Positions 22,430 to 34,155 of a DNA stretch of 64,000 bases are shown piece by piece. This stretch comes from Sialis fuliginosa (lineage: Eukaryota > Arthropoda > Insecta > Megaloptera > Sialidae). The notes below the pieces were generated by a model that was given only the letters and a program-made list of their open reading frames with translations, was not told the origin of the DNA and searched no databases. The position numbers and the translations under genes are program-made. The stretch spans positions 29,202,001 through 29,266,000 of the forward strand of contig OY540810.1 in assembly GCA_961205875.1 (NCBI GenBank), given 5' to 3'. Positions within the stretch are counted from its first letter, which is position 1. Every line of letters begins with the position of its first letter.

Positions 22430-22513
22430 ACATCACAATAGGGGGGCGGGTCACACAAATGTGACAAGGCCGAGAGTAAAAAAACATGAAATTTGTGTGA
22501 CGTAATTTATGGA
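22430..22513 (-). mobile_element. End fragment of a GGGACCATCCATAAATTACG-type MITE
   Basis: On the minus strand the sequence starts TAGGGACCATCCATAAATTA and continues CGTCACACAAATTTC. The block ends with a G-run (GGGGGGCGGGTC) and a second inverse copy of AAATTTGTGTGAC near 22417. This 5' terminus, with GTCCATAAATTACGTCAC, is common in arthropod MITEs. Only a short, partly palindromic fragment remains. Confidence 0.5.
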
Positions 22514-23899
22514 TGGTCCCTAATACCTAATATTAATACAAAAAATATCACATTTTAAAATAAAGAAAGACACAAAAACACATGATTTTTGTATGCAATC
22601 TAATTCAACGAAAACTATGGACTTGTCTCTTATTAGCAATTTCGTCCAGTATCGGCTTAATTGATGAAACTGCCACTCTTAATTCTGATTCAACATTCGA
22701 TAATCATGAGCGTAGCTTCGTTCTGAACTATATTTCTTATAGTTAAAATTAAATCATGACCATCTTTCCACTATATACTTGTAACCAAAATGTTCTTTAC
22801 CTTTTTTTTTGCTGTGTTGATTCATTTTGAAAATAATGTCGAAATACCTAATTTTTATTTTTGAAAACTTGATTTTTCGAGGTTTTTTTCAAAATTAATC
22901 AGATATGGTGCTATTTTGACCTCAAATTCGAATTCAGCGTCTCAAAATACATAAAAATACGTACAATTGTTTCCAAAAAAGTTCTGTGCCTTTTTTTATG
23001 TAGGTGTATAATTAGTAGTTATGCAAAAATTCGTGTTATTTTATTTAGGGAATATTTTTCTTTAATTTCTTAATGTAATCACGATTCTGCTAGTCTGATT
23101 ATTTTTGATTTAAGCAATCCCCCATAACTGTGTGTAACATTGATTATGGACAGTTAATTTTAACACAATTCCTGCGACATTGACAATTTTTTTCATTAAG
23201 TACTTACATATATACATCAAATAATAAAGAAGATGAAAATTAACTTTAAAAAAATTGTAGATAGGGAAATCCTTGAATTATCGGTCAAAAAATTAATACA
23301 AAACAAATTAAATAAGTAGATAAAATTAAATTATAAGGAAAGCAAAAACCGAATTAGAATAAAAAAGAAACCGAAGATAATTACAACACATGGGTCTACT
23401 GGTATTGTTTGAATCCCATATCTACTTACAATAAATATATTGAAATATGTTAAACTTTGATATGCTTCAGTTGGCTTACACGTCTTTGTTTGGGGTTGAA
23501 AAGGATTATAAGGGTTATACAGGACAGCTGATCATGTAGGACGTTCTGTTAAATAACCTTTAGGACACCGGTATTTGACAAATTGAGTTATGGAGAGTTC
23601 CATATACAATATATTTATATATGTGACATTCAAAAGCCGAAACTGCTGAGCCATATTTTAATATAAAATAAATTAAAAATTACCACATAAAGACGCTATT
23701 ATAGAAATAGTCAAATATGGTTTGAAGATCTCAATCTTATGAAAACTCAATAAAAAATTGGGGATAAATACAACGTCTTCTTTACGCTACGAACAGGAAG
23801 ATTAAAATGATAAAAATTGACAGTCGCGTTGACTTACGTGGCTGATGCAGGATTTTTCCTAGAGGGATCTAACGTATTGTATTCTTTCATATTGAAATA
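22514..23899. other. AT-rich DNA, nothing recognised
   Basis: No recognised repeat, RNA or coding frame. Confidence 0.5.
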
Positions 23900-24796
23900 A
23901 GGTACTTGGGGGTAATAAGGCCTAAGAGTAAAAAAATGGGTTTAAAATCCCCGCACGCACACATGAAGTGTAGAGTAGTATAGACAAGTTCATTCCATTA
24001 CATAACCTCGCGGTTTCCCCTGCCCTGCCACCAATTTTAACTTTTGTAACAGTGAAGAAAATTCATTCGAATACTAATTGTAAGTAAAAGATTGTTGCAA
24101 ATGATTATAAGTAGTTTCTATATTAATACATCAAACTAAAAAGTTTGTTTAAAAACGATCTAGGTTTATTATATTTAATTATTATATTTATTGTTTCTTT
24201 TTGTCGTTCTCAATATAAATATTTTCTAAAAAAAAAAATCAAAAAATTATTAGACCTGCAGGGTAACAATGCCTATCTATAAAATTAGTATCTAAATCTA
24301 ATCTTCAGCCAACAAATAATGTTCGTACTTGAATTAATGGAAACGGAATTGGCATTACTACAGTTGTAGAGAAGACTGACTGATATGAGGAAGTGCAGTC
24401 GATGCACACAGGAGAATGTGTCGGTCTATCAGCAGAAGATGCAGATGATTTCGAATGTCTTAATAGTTGTGATTAGAGTTATTATTACTGTTAAAACTAT
24501 TCACAATGTTTAATTTGATCTCAATTTCCAAATATACATATATTGATACTTACAATTAGATTAATTTTGAAGATTTTTCCCTTAGGCCTTATTATGTTAC
24601 CGTAGTATAATTAGGCCTATTTATGTTAATTTTAAAAATGATTATTTTTGATTTGGTTATTGATAGAATTTATTTTTTTTTATTTAGTTTATTTATAAGA
24701 CTCAGAGAGACAGATTGATAATACCTTTTTGGTGATTGAAAGCAATGTTTTTCATTTTATTTTAAATTCAAACTTAGCAGGCCTTATTTAGTACCT
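23900..24796 (-). mobile_element. Family D DNA transposon, copy 2
   Basis: 897 bp bounded by TA (23898-23899 and 24797-24798). Starts AGGTACTTGGGGGTAATAAG and ends CTTATTTAGTACCT. It is the reverse complement of 3981-4865 block for block, including the internal hairpin at about 24586-24622 and the coding tail at 24340-24476 (plus strand here). The left end shows the inverted repeat AGGTACTTG...GGTAATAAGGCC best. Decayed and non-autonomous. Confidence 0.8.
24340..24476 (+). pseudogene. Degraded PHD-like transposase tail, copy 2
   Basis: The plus-strand frame ends ECVGLSAEDADDFECLNSCD then TAG at 24474-24476. The upstream KCSRC pair is present in the next frame, and a further frameshift separates the region matching EDRLAD of copy 1. 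The tail is therefore more broken than in copy 1, but the last about 20 residues and stop are preserved. It is the only protein-coding trace in family D. Confidence 0.55.
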
Positions 24797-26070
24797 TATT
24801 TGTTCAGTTTATCGCAAAAAATATTAATATAACGAGAGGATTTTATGTTGCAATACTCGAAACACTCTGAGAAATATATGCATTAATCATATTTCTATCT
24901 AGAGTTAAATAAAATGAGACAAAACTTACTCGTATATGTTTTTTGCAATCAAATACATTAAAATAATATATGATTTCTATGGGAACTAGTAACAGTTGTA
25001 TAAGTAACAGAAAATGCATTATCCAATACATCAATATACAAAGAATATTGCTAATCATTGGTACATTTTATTCAAATGTCAAGGGATGAAATGCAAGCGG
25101 CTGAACAACAAAAGAAAAGGGGTTTTTGTGGAATTCCACATTTATGTAAACCCTTATGCACATCTGCTGCAACCCTTTATGTAACTCAAAATAATACAAT
25201 GTGCGTACTCTATGTGAAAAGATTTGTCATGCGTTGGTAATATAATAATTATTAATACTCTGAGAACTGAATGAATATATTTGCACATGAAAGATAATTA
25301 TATATAGAAATTATACATAAATGAAGAGAGTTTCACAGGAATCGATACAGTTTAGATAAGTCTCGTCTCACTTTCTGCATAAAGCCCTATAAATTAATGT
25401 TATACGACTTATAAGTTTCAGAAATGAGATAGTAAATCCCAACCTCGCGAAATAGGATGAGAAATGAATAAAATCAAAAATTAATCAAACTTTTTTTTTT
25501 AAGAAACAAAATTAAAATAAAACTATTTTATTCTACTATGTTCTAATGTCAAAGAAACGTGGCCAAGTATTAAATATCATAGTCAATTCAAATTAAATTA
25601 ACAATAAAGATTAATATTTTATCAGTACAAAGTTTCTAAAACAAAAACTTGTGCAGCTAATGGGTTAAATCAGTATAAAAAATACACAGTAGTAGGAAAA
25701 TTAATGGCAGCATTGGATAAATATGGGAAATAAAAACACTTTTAACACCTGTAATGATAACTATCCCTACAACTTTTTATAAGCAACTACTGTAAATTGT
25801 ATTATAATTACATTGTATATACATACATATACGAGTTTCTAATTCAATAAATCATACATGGAATATATTTTTATGGCTATACAATATTTTATTTATTCTC
25901 ATAACTGTTACAGTATAGCAGTTGACATATTATTTTGATAGTAATATAATTAAAAGTATTAATTTTCATGAATTTTTTTTATGAACGGTCGTCAAATTAA
26001 CGACTTCTTATAATAAGAACAATTAAACTTTTTTTTCGAGGCCTTTCTTATGTTACCTTAATATTTACTA
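24797..26070. other. AT-rich DNA, nothing recognised
   Basis: A 60-codon frame at 25058-25240 contains a Cys-containing peptide (GFCGIPHLCKPLC) but no known family. Otherwise AT-rich filler. Confidence 0.45.
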
Positions 26071-26363
26071 GGGCTGTATGCCAATACGAGATTAATGAGG
26101 CGAGACCGAGACGATAATAATTATAAGTCACATCGAGAGTTTCGGTTTTTAAATATTATTAATAATTAGTAAAAATTTACTATTTCATATTATCTTTAAA
26201 TTAATAAATAAATAAAAATTCACTCGAGACCTAGATTTTTCTTGTCTTGGTCACGTGTACGAGACTGGTTTACTTTTTTCGAGACGAGATAGTTTTAATT
26301 TACACGAGACGAGATCGAAACGAGACTGTCACTTGTAATATTCGAGATTGAGATGTGCAACCA
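26071..26363. repeat. CGAGAC-rich degenerate element
   Basis: Repeated CGAGAC/CGAGAT words (GCGAGACCGAGACGATAA, TCGAGACCTAG, TTTTCGAGACGAGATAG, CACGAGACGAGATCG, AACGAGACTG) fill 290 bp. Ends GGGCTGTATGCC and GATGTGCAACC are loosely inverted (GGGCTGTAT against GGTTGCACAT). It is probably a short DNA element with internal CGAGAC expansion. Class unknown. Confidence 0.5.
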
Positions 26364-27061
26364 TAAAATTTATTCAATTTGTAATTTGGATATAGTATTT
26401 TTATCTTCTGAAAGTCTCGAATAACAAAGAAAATATTATTGACCACTGCAATGTGCGATGAAACAACTGACGTCGAGGGAGCTTTAAAGCTTGTCTATAT
26501 GTCGAATTTTTTGTATATTTCTCTTATTAATCTATCTACCCAATTCTTATTCCATTTGATTCGTGGATTTAACTATTTTAACTTCTGAAAAGGCCTATAA
26601 AAATCATATAAAAAAACGACACCTTGTAAAAAAATCGAAACTTAAAAGGTTAAGTCTCTTATGAAGAGATACAATATGTGACATGCAAACCACTAAAACC
26701 TGGGAATTATGCACTATGGTTTGTACATATAGTGCAGATTGTTTGAGTAAACGATTAATATGTCACGGATAACATCTGAACACGAGTATTGGTCATAGAA
26801 TCATTATTGATGATGGTATCGTGTGCTTCTTTACAATTTATTAGCGATGTCCTTTCACAAGAACAGTATATGTTTCAAATTGTCAATTAAACTATTATAG
26901 TTTACTTAATTAATATTAATTTATTTATGCTACTATCCAACTTTTTCAATACAAAAAATATATATTTTTTTAGTGACTGTATTAGGCATGAATACGAAAT
27001 CGTACTTTATATTAATTAGTCCAGAGGTTGCCAAACTTTTTCAACTCGTGGCGCCATTTTT
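26364..27061. other. AT-rich DNA, nothing recognised
   Basis: No recognised feature. Confidence 0.5.
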
Positions 27062-28046
27062 AGGTTTCCGTAGAAAACTAGGAAACCTTATAGTTTCGCC
27101 ATGTCCGTCCGTCCTCAAAAATTTTAAGCCTATTAAGATGAAATTTGGTATACAGACGAAGACTGATAACCCAAAAACAGAAAGGATAATATTTTTGAAA
27201 AAAAAATTTTTTTGGACCCCCTTTCCATAGACTGAAAAGTATTTTCAAAAAAAAAATTTCACTTAATCCATTAAGTGGGGAGTCTTTAGATAAGTCTCCT
27301 AAAATGCAATAAAAAATGCAATATGACATTTTGATTTTAACCCTTCAGTCACGATATAATTGCGTTCAAAGTCGTGATAAAAGCGTCCCCCCCACCCTAA
27401 TTTCTAAACTATCAATTTAAAAAATCTGAAAAAATTCATGAATGTAGCCTTTAATTAGTACTTCCATTGAAAATTATAACGAACACTGTCAAAATTATTT
27501 TGGCCCCCACTCCCATTGACTGAAAAATGAACTCACAATTTTTTTTTCATTTAACCCATTGAGTGGGGTATCTTTAGATAGGTCTCCTAAAATGCAACAA
27601 AAAATGTTATATGACCTTTTGATTTTAACCCTTCAGTCACGATATTGTTGCATTTAAATGTCGTTATCAGAGCGTCCCCCCCACCCTAATTTCTAAACTA
27701 TCTATTCAAAAAATCTGAAAAAAATTCAGAATGTAGCATTGAGTTAGTACTTTTACTGAAAATTATAACGAACACTGTCAAAATTATTTTGGACCCCCTC
27801 CCATAGACTGAAAATTGTTCTCTAATTTTTTTTCACTTAACCCATTGAGTGGGGTATCTTTAGATAGGTTTCCTAAAATGCAACAAAAAATGTTATATGA
27901 CCTTTTGATTTTAACCCTTCAGTCACGATATTGTTGCATTTAAATGTCGTTATCAGAGCGTCCGTTGAAATAATTCTTGTTTATAAATCGTAATGACTAC
28001 GGAAACCTATCATGTGCGTGCCCAACACGCACTTGGCCATTTTATT
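27062..28046 (-). repeat. Family E (GGGTTCCGTAG) repeat, copy 2, with tandem expansion
   Basis: Read on the minus strand it starts AAAATGGCCAAGTGCGTGTT, GGGCACGCAC, ATGATAGGTTTCCGTAGTCA and ends with TTTCTACGGAAACC, like the copy at 13928-14466. Unlike that copy it contains a 288-bp unit repeated about 2.6 times (next feature). CCGTCCGTCC near 27106 is the inverse of the GGACGGACGG block of copy 1. No real coding frame: the 83- and 85-codon frames are shadows. Confidence 0.75.
27214..27963 (-). repeat. 288-bp tandem repeat, about 2.6 units
   Basis: Units begin at GGACCCC 27214, GGCCCCC 27502 and GGACCCC 27791 (periods 288 and 289). Each carries ATAGACTGAAAA, TTAACCCATTGAGTGGGGTA, TTTAGATAGGTCTCCTAAAA, CCTTCAGTCACGATAT and CCCCCCCACCCTAATTTCT. 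The last unit is cut at 27963, where the family E end resumes. Copy 1 of family E holds a single unit. Confidence 0.9.
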
Positions 28047-29081
28047 TTATTAAGATTTTCCCATGACGCCCTTCTTAATTCAAAACATGTAATGAACATG
28101 TAAAAAAACTGCATTATTGAACAAATTAATCCATTTATTATTTATTTATTAACATTCAGTGATAGATTTGATGAGCCCGCAGATCCGCGGTGCCCCTGTA
28201 AAGACACCGCGACTCCTCAGAGCGCGTGGCTAATAAAAAATTTCCATAACATTACAGTGGAACTTCGAGGAGTGTCCGATAAGGCTGAAAGTCCGTTGTG
28301 TATATATAGTAAATTAGGTATTCTGAACACGTTTTTATTTTTAAATAGACAAATAAGTTAGTTTATCCATTTGCACTTATGTACATTTTTAAATTAAAAT
28401 TATATGCAAGACAAGTTTAATTTCACAAATTATTTTTTTCCAAAATTTTAAAAATGCTACCATAGATTTTGTACGATATCCGGTATACCAAAGAATTATA
28501 TTTATTATAAAATAAAATAAATATTTTTATTTGATGTTTGAAGAAAAATATTCTTGCCTTGTCAGAAATAATATACATATATTATTTGCAATGGCATACA
28601 TTATATTACTACAAGCTTAAAAAATCCAGGTTACGTCAAGTCATTTGAAAGCTGTATTTAAGAAAACTATTGCGAATATTTTTATAAATAGAATAGTATA
28701 CGATATCCTAGTGCACCATACTTGATGTATATGATTCGACAAAATACACATAACCATACTACATACTGACCAACATTTCGTGCACATTATCAAGAGCAAT
28801 AAAGCATTTAAGTGCGACACATTTGTGAAGCGGAAGTACGTAGATCTGCTCACTCGATGACATTCATCGGAATGCAGTAAGAATGTTGTATAGAAGGAAA
28901 GGCGGCCCCCTTACATACACGTACACACATACACACAAGGTGTATACATTGGCGTATCATGTAAGGTGCAAGTGGTACAATTGCGACAAAGCCGAAAACA
29001 TCAAAGTTTGCAAAAAATACTTTTTCAAAATGTCTCTTTAATTATTCATCGGATATAACAATATGTCAGTAATTACAAACT
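28047..29081. other. Unclassified DNA with a small GC-rich patch
   Basis: A GC-richer patch at about 28165-28240 (GAGCCCGCAGATCCGCGG, AGACACCGCGACTCC) may be the end of an unrecognised repeat. Otherwise AT-rich. A 70-codon minus-strand frame at 28641-28853 is unremarkable. Confidence 0.4.
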
Positions 29082-29414
29082 CCCGGGAAATTTTTTTAGA
29101 TCTGAAGTGATCAAATCAGATCTTGATAGATCTGCATTTTGAAACATCATATTTTTTCACTGGTTTTTGAACTGTGGAGACCTGCAAAGATCTACAACGA
29201 TCATCAAAGATATCTAAAGATTGTTGTAGATCGTGATAAAGTTTGAAACGTTAAAAATTTGTTAATTTTCAACGTTACAACGATCTTCAGAGATCTTTGT
29301 AGATTCTTGTAGATCTTTACAAGTCTCCACAGATCAAAAACCAGTGAACAAATATGATTTTGTCTCAATATGCAGATTTATTAAGATCTGATTTGATCTA
29401 AAAAATTTTCCCGG
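29082..29414. mobile_element. Family F palindromic MITE, copy 1 (AGATCT-rich)
   Basis: Ends CCCGGGAAATTTTTTTAGAT and ATCTAAAAAATTTTCCCGG are inverted repeats that continue inward through GATCAAATCAGATCTTGATAG. The interior contains many AGATCT/GATC words (AAAGATCTACAACGATC and inverse). Copy 2 is at 32325-32657. Flanks read ACT on both sides (AACT at 29078-29081 and ACTT at 29415-29418), so a 3-bp duplication is possible but unproven. Confidence 0.75.
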
Positions 29415-30690
29415 ACTTGTAAAATGTTTATTTTAAACTTTATTTTGTAGCAAAGATATTCACTGTATCTCGTAAACTATTATTCTATATGAGTTCTACA
29501 AGATTGTCATTTTATATTAAATTTTTTTAATGTGTCAGTTTACGAAATAATTCACAAAAACTACTTTTTGCAAACTTTGTTGTACTGTAACTGGCTGAAC
29601 AAAAAAAAGGTCCTTACCAATTTTTTTTTCGTAGCTTCAATGGTTCGCGAGATATTTACGTTTTAAGTTTTCGCAAAAATGGCAACGTAGCTATTTTTGC
29701 TCTACGAACCCCATCTTCCGCCCTTTTGACTGAACTATATGGCGAATTAAGAAAATATCAATCAAAATAAACAAAAAAATTAAAATGTTAATTTTTCTTA
29801 GTAATTGATGGATAAGAAATAAGTCAAAATCTTACACGTGAAATTTTTTTTTTTGTATTTTTACTGAAATTGTAAATAATTTAAACATACTGAGACCTAA
29901 AAAAATCTTCTGAGGTAGTTGAGGTTACTTTATAAAAATACATATATAGGTACTTTTACGGCTTACTTATTCTTTATTTAGGGGTGTCACCAGAGAAAAA
30001 ATAAGAATTCAGGCATTTTCTACACTCTTTTGCAATATTCACTTTCCTCTTGATCAATTTTTGACTGATTTCTCTCTGTAAAAATATTTAACGCGACGCC
30101 ACTGGAAGTACCTGTTTAACGCTAGACCTGGGAGGTGGTACTTTCACTGAAACACATTATCTCTCTGCAATTATGACTATAGATGTCCTTGCGAAATTAA
30201 CAGCCACTCGAATGCCTCCAAACTGTACTGCATTTTTTCATTCATTTCTAGTAAAAAGTTTTTCTCTATAAGGTTAATTGTTTCAGAGCGATTTATTAAT
30301 ATGAGTATTTGATTTGTTTTAAAACATTGTACGGATTCTTTTGAATGGAAACATTATTTTTGCTTTAAGCTAATTACATGTATTTGTGATATTTTGAGAA
30401 TCTCTTGTTAGAAGGTTGGCTGATGTCAAAATGATTTAATTCATAGGAAAAAATAGGTGTCACTATGTCGGGATACACAGTCGTGGGATTGGCGTGAATA
30501 CGTGGAAGTGGGGTTAAATAAAATAAATAAAGATTAATGGATTGATCTTTAATTTTATTTGTTTGAATATTTGTAAAATGAACACAAATGTTGCCGTAAA
30601 CTTACATAGTCTAATGAAATATATATAACTAGTATTGTATAATATAGGTATTTCTTATGATTTGTACGAACATAAAAACAATTAATTAAT
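29415..30690. other. Unclassified intergenic DNA
   Basis: Contains a block at about 29580-29730 (GGTTCGCGAGATATTTACG, CGAACCCCATCTTCCGCCC) in the style of insect repeats but without a second copy here, and a GCCACTG word near 30098 that could be a hAT end. Nothing definite. Confidence 0.35.
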
Positions 30691-30905
30691 TAATACGAAA
30701 TTAACTTTTTATGTTTTTATTCAATTTAAAAAACTTTGGTCGTAGAAAATATATGCTATCTTGGAATTTTTTTTCAATTCATTTAATTAATATATACAAT
30801 CGTAATCGTGGAAATACGAAATTAACTTTTTATTTTTTTATTCAATTTAAAAAACTAATCAAAAAATGAAAAACGTTTGGTCGTAAAGAATATATGCTAA
30901 TATCC
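30691..30905 (+). repeat. Local tandem duplication (about 120 bp x2)
   Basis: TACGAAATTAACTTTTTATG with TTTATTCAATTTAAAAAACT, then TTTGGTCGTA and ATATATGCTA, occurs at about 30697-30755 and again at about 30815-30900. The second copy has an extra segment (AATCAAAAAATGAAAAACG). Confidence 0.75.
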
Positions 30906-30944
30906 TGTTATGGCACGTTAAAATATAAAACCAAATCAGTGGGA

Positions 30945-31345
30945 TTTAACCCTCTTTCTTATTTTTTTCTAAATCAAAAATGGCGCTTGTAGGGGGCTTT
31001 AAAGCAAATAAAAAAAATGATACCAAGGCGTGTGGGTTATCGAAATGTAGATCTCAATTGGTAGAATATGATCAACTCGAAAATGGCGCCAGCAGGGGGT
31101 TTCAAGCAGTATTTTATCCCCCCCCCCTAACTCGGTAACTACTGGCTCAAAAAATTTGAAAAAAAAATGGTAACGAGGTTTTGGTGGGACTACCAACGAC
31201 AAATACTGAAGTCTACAATATAATTTTAAATTTTGGAATAATAGGGAGGGGCGTCATAGAATTTTTAATTTTCATTTTCGTATTAAGGCATGTGGGATGT
31301 CGAAATGTACATCTCAATTAGTTTCTACTAATTGTGATCTACATT
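30945..31345 (+). repeat. Partial tandem repeat, about 260-bp period
   Basis: The block AAGGCGTGTGGGTTATCGAA with TGTAGATCTCAATTGG at about 31026-31063 recurs as AAGGCATGTGGGATGTCGAA with TGTACATCTCAATTAG at about 31285-31322. AAATGGCGC words occur at about 30978 and 31080. A C-run at about 31118-31126 lies between them. It is probably a decayed transposon with an internal duplication. Confidence 0.55.
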
Positions 31346-31445
31346 TGAATATATCCCTTGGGTGACGTCAATTTCCACGCCAACTCTGATTGGTCAAGGA
31401 GCTATTGAGACTACCTTACCTTGTCTGTATATACCTTGGTCTTGA
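31346..31445 (+). repeat. Short repeat with TGACGTCA, copy 1
   Basis: TGACGTCAATTTCCACGCC (CRE at 31363-31370), CTGATTGGTCAAGGAG and GACTACCTTA match 53655-53750 (TGACGTCAATTCCCGCGC, CTGATTAGTAAAGGAG, GACTACCTTA). It also includes the CCAAT-box-like word GATTGGTC. It could be a promoter-like piece of a shared repeat. Confidence 0.6.
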
Positions 31446-32079
31446 CCGATTATTTTACACCTATTGTGTATACAAAAATGTATGAAATATAAATTATCGT
31501 GTATGGTATCATATTTTATTTTATTTTCGGGGCAACGTTGAAAGAATCCTTTATCCATTTAACTAATTTTTAAGGTTGTTCTACCCCCTGTTATCACGGC
31601 ATATATCTGATCATTTACATTTTAATAGTTAATGCTACATCGTACATTCTGTAACTACAACAATTTAATTCATTCCATGAATTGTCGAATGGATAAATGG
31701 TGTTCTTGATAAATATACCGATAATAATAAAATGGTTGTGTGTTGATGCCCGGTCACATAAAAGATTCACAAGCCCCTTCTTGCGTGTTGTCGATTACTG
31801 TTGTCAACTGATTTTATTTGAACTGCAATCAATATATAAGTACACTCTAATATGTCACATCATGCATTATTGTTAATATTTTAGTTTTATGGCCGTTCTG
31901 TAGTAATGTGTTTATTTTTTATTTAAAATTTATTTTGGTCATTAGGGTGTGTGAAATATTTATGACAATTGTATTGATATGCGTAAATTATACATTTTTT
32001 GTATTTTGTATATTTCAACATTTTCTACCAATCGTAGCGATACTGTTATAAGTTGGTAACTTTAGTTAAAATAGAGGAA
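31446..32079. other. AT-rich DNA, nothing recognised
   Basis: No recognised feature. Confidence 0.5.
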
Positions 32080-32310
32080 CCTTGGGTTGCACAATGCAAA
32101 ATTATTCACAATTAGTTAATCAGTTATTTTTAAATCATTATAACGTCAATTCTAAAAAAAACAATCACGTTTATGATATATTTTATAAGGTAAAAAATTA
32201 TCATATTTAGTGAATTTTTCATTTAGACATTAAGTTTAGAATTAACATTAATCATGGTTTGAACAACTGATTAACTAATTGTGGTTAATTTTGCGTTATG
32301 CAACCTGAGG
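32080..32310. mobile_element. Family G MITE, copy 2
   Basis: 231-bp near-palindrome. Ends CCTTGGGTTGCACAATGC and GCGTTATGCAACCTGAGG are inverted and continue through AAAATTA...AATTAGTTAATCAGTT. It matches the copy at 41494-41715. Right flank TTA, left flank GAA, so the TAA/TTA duplication seen in the other copy is decayed here. Probably PIF/Harbinger-like. Confidence 0.75.
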
Positions 32311-32324
32311 TTAGAGTTAGATTA

Positions 32325-32657
32325 AACATTTTAGATCTGTAGTGATCAAATCAGATCTTGATAGATCTGCATTTTGAGACAAACTCATATTCTTTCACTG
32401 GTTTTTGATTTGTGGAAACCTGCAAAGATCTACAACGACCTACAAAGATCTACACCGGTCTACAAAGATATCTAAACATCGTTGTAGATCGTGATAGAGA
32501 TTCATGAATTTTCAATGTTACAACGATCTTTATAGATTTTTGTAGTTATTTGTAGGTCTCCACAGATCCAAAACAAGTCAACTAATATGATTTTGTCTCA
32601 TAATGCAGATCTATCAAGATCTGATTTGATCACTTCAGATCAATTTTTTTTCCTGGG
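32325..32657. mobile_element. Family F palindromic MITE, copy 2
   Basis: TTAGATCTGTAGTGATCAAA at about 32331 and the inverse ending TTTTTTTTCCTGGG at 32657 share the F sequence of 29082-29414, including GATCTTGATAGATCTGCATT. The left terminus has lost its CCCGGGAAA. The interior repeats CAAAGATCTACA several times. It lies only about 15 bp from a family G MITE. Confidence 0.7.
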
Positions 32658-33589
32658 TAGTGACGAATTTAGAATCTATATTTTAATATCTATATGTTTA
32701 TAAAAGTTATTGTTAGAGTTAATTTTTTTATTATGTCTATAAGCAATTATTACACATTTCAATTTACATGATTTTTAAATATTTTTTTTATTTTTGAAAT
32801 TGCGATTACTTTGCAACTTTTGTCTGAAACATTTTTTCTGAAAATGTCCATTTTTTATGATGTGAAGCAAAACAAACAGAAATTTCTGGACTTCAGACAA
32901 TCAGAAAATTAAAAAAATACTTAGAACTAAGCAGAAATTCTGGGAGAATTATTTTTCAAAAATTATTTTTTTGTACAACTTTTTTATAAAGAAAAAAGTC
33001 TGAAATTTAAAAAAAAATGAATTACAAATAAAAAAAATTCAGAGAATCCTTGCTCAAACCTAAGTACTTTTAGTTTCTTATATAACAATATATCTCTAAT
33101 ATATATAAGTACTATATAAATAAATATAGAGTAATAATCGTGAAAAAAATCGAACTCTTGATTTCAAGTATAGCAATTATCTGTGATAGCTACAGCCCAA
33201 ACTAAAAAATGTTGTATAATTTCCATAAAATTTTGATTTGATGATATAGTTGTAGAGAATATGTTAGGTACCTAAGTATGTATTTAAAAAAATAATTCAT
33301 CTAATTTTGATGCACAAGTATTTGATTTATTTGCTCATACATTTTTGTAACTTCTGTAAATCAGTTTTCACAACATCTTAAACTTAAATTTAGAATAATA
33401 ATCTCTACCTACTTATTATTTTTATCTATTTATTAACATGTGGTAAACCTATATACACAAGTTCGATATCTTTTCTTGATATTTGTATTTCCGAAGGCCG
33501 AATAAATTGTATAGGAATAATACACAATATATACGGTCGTAGTGCGATAATAAATAAAAATATCAACAAACCTCAAGCTGATAATGGTC
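32658..33589. other. AT-rich DNA, nothing recognised
   Basis: No recognised feature. Confidence 0.5.
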
Positions 33590-33745
33590 ACATACGATGG
33601 TGCGAATTGACAAAACCGCCGTAGCCAGAGTGAAACAGAACATCGAGGAAGAGTCTCTCACGTAACTTCCGGCTCGTTGGCCTAATCGCATAGGACGCGG
33701 ACAACGCGCTAGCCACCTATTAGTACAGACGTTTCATCGTTCGTT
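33590..33745. promoter_or_regulatory. GC-rich unique island, possible promoter or first exon
   Basis: A sharply GC-richer, non-repetitive block. Plus strand: ATG at 33597 in a fair initiation context opens 23 codons containing VRIDKTAVARVKQNIEEESL. Minus strand: an ETS-type site GCCGGAAGTTACG (about 33660-33675) lies upstream of an ATG at about 33643 that opens MFCFTLATAVLSIRTI, ending at a GTATGT donor-like word near 33590. Either strand could hold a short first exon. Neither peptide is recognised and the two readings exclude each other. Confidence 0.3.
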
Positions 33746-34155
33746 AAATAATAACTTGTGTGAAAAAAAAAACATAATATACGTAGGTACATATCACATA
33801 AATATATTTCTATCTTCAAGTTTATATTCGTGTCTCTCAAAATGGTCTTAAATATCAAATTTGTACTGTTTGTGACATGTTTTAGAATAGAATTACGTAG
33901 GAGAATAAATGTTAAATAGAAAGATTAAAAAAACAATTGTGTCGCCAGTACGATTGGCAGTTGTGCTATGCTGTCTATGGATATTTTAGCTCATACAGCG
34001 TACAATTTGGCACCTCGCAAAGAATGGGAATTTGCTTTTACATAGAAGCAAATACCGGACATAAATAGAAATAAACTAAAACAATTGAGCGTTCAAAAAC
34101 TAAAACGTTCAACTTGACTAAACAAATAATTAAGAAAATTGTACTTGTAGGTATA
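33746..34155. other. AT-rich DNA, nothing recognised
   Basis: No recognised feature. Confidence 0.5.

Noticed and set aside
27078..27329. Open frames of 83-86 codons in family E
   Set aside because: Both strands are open by chance in the same repeat, and the frame is not shared between the two copies in a conserved way.
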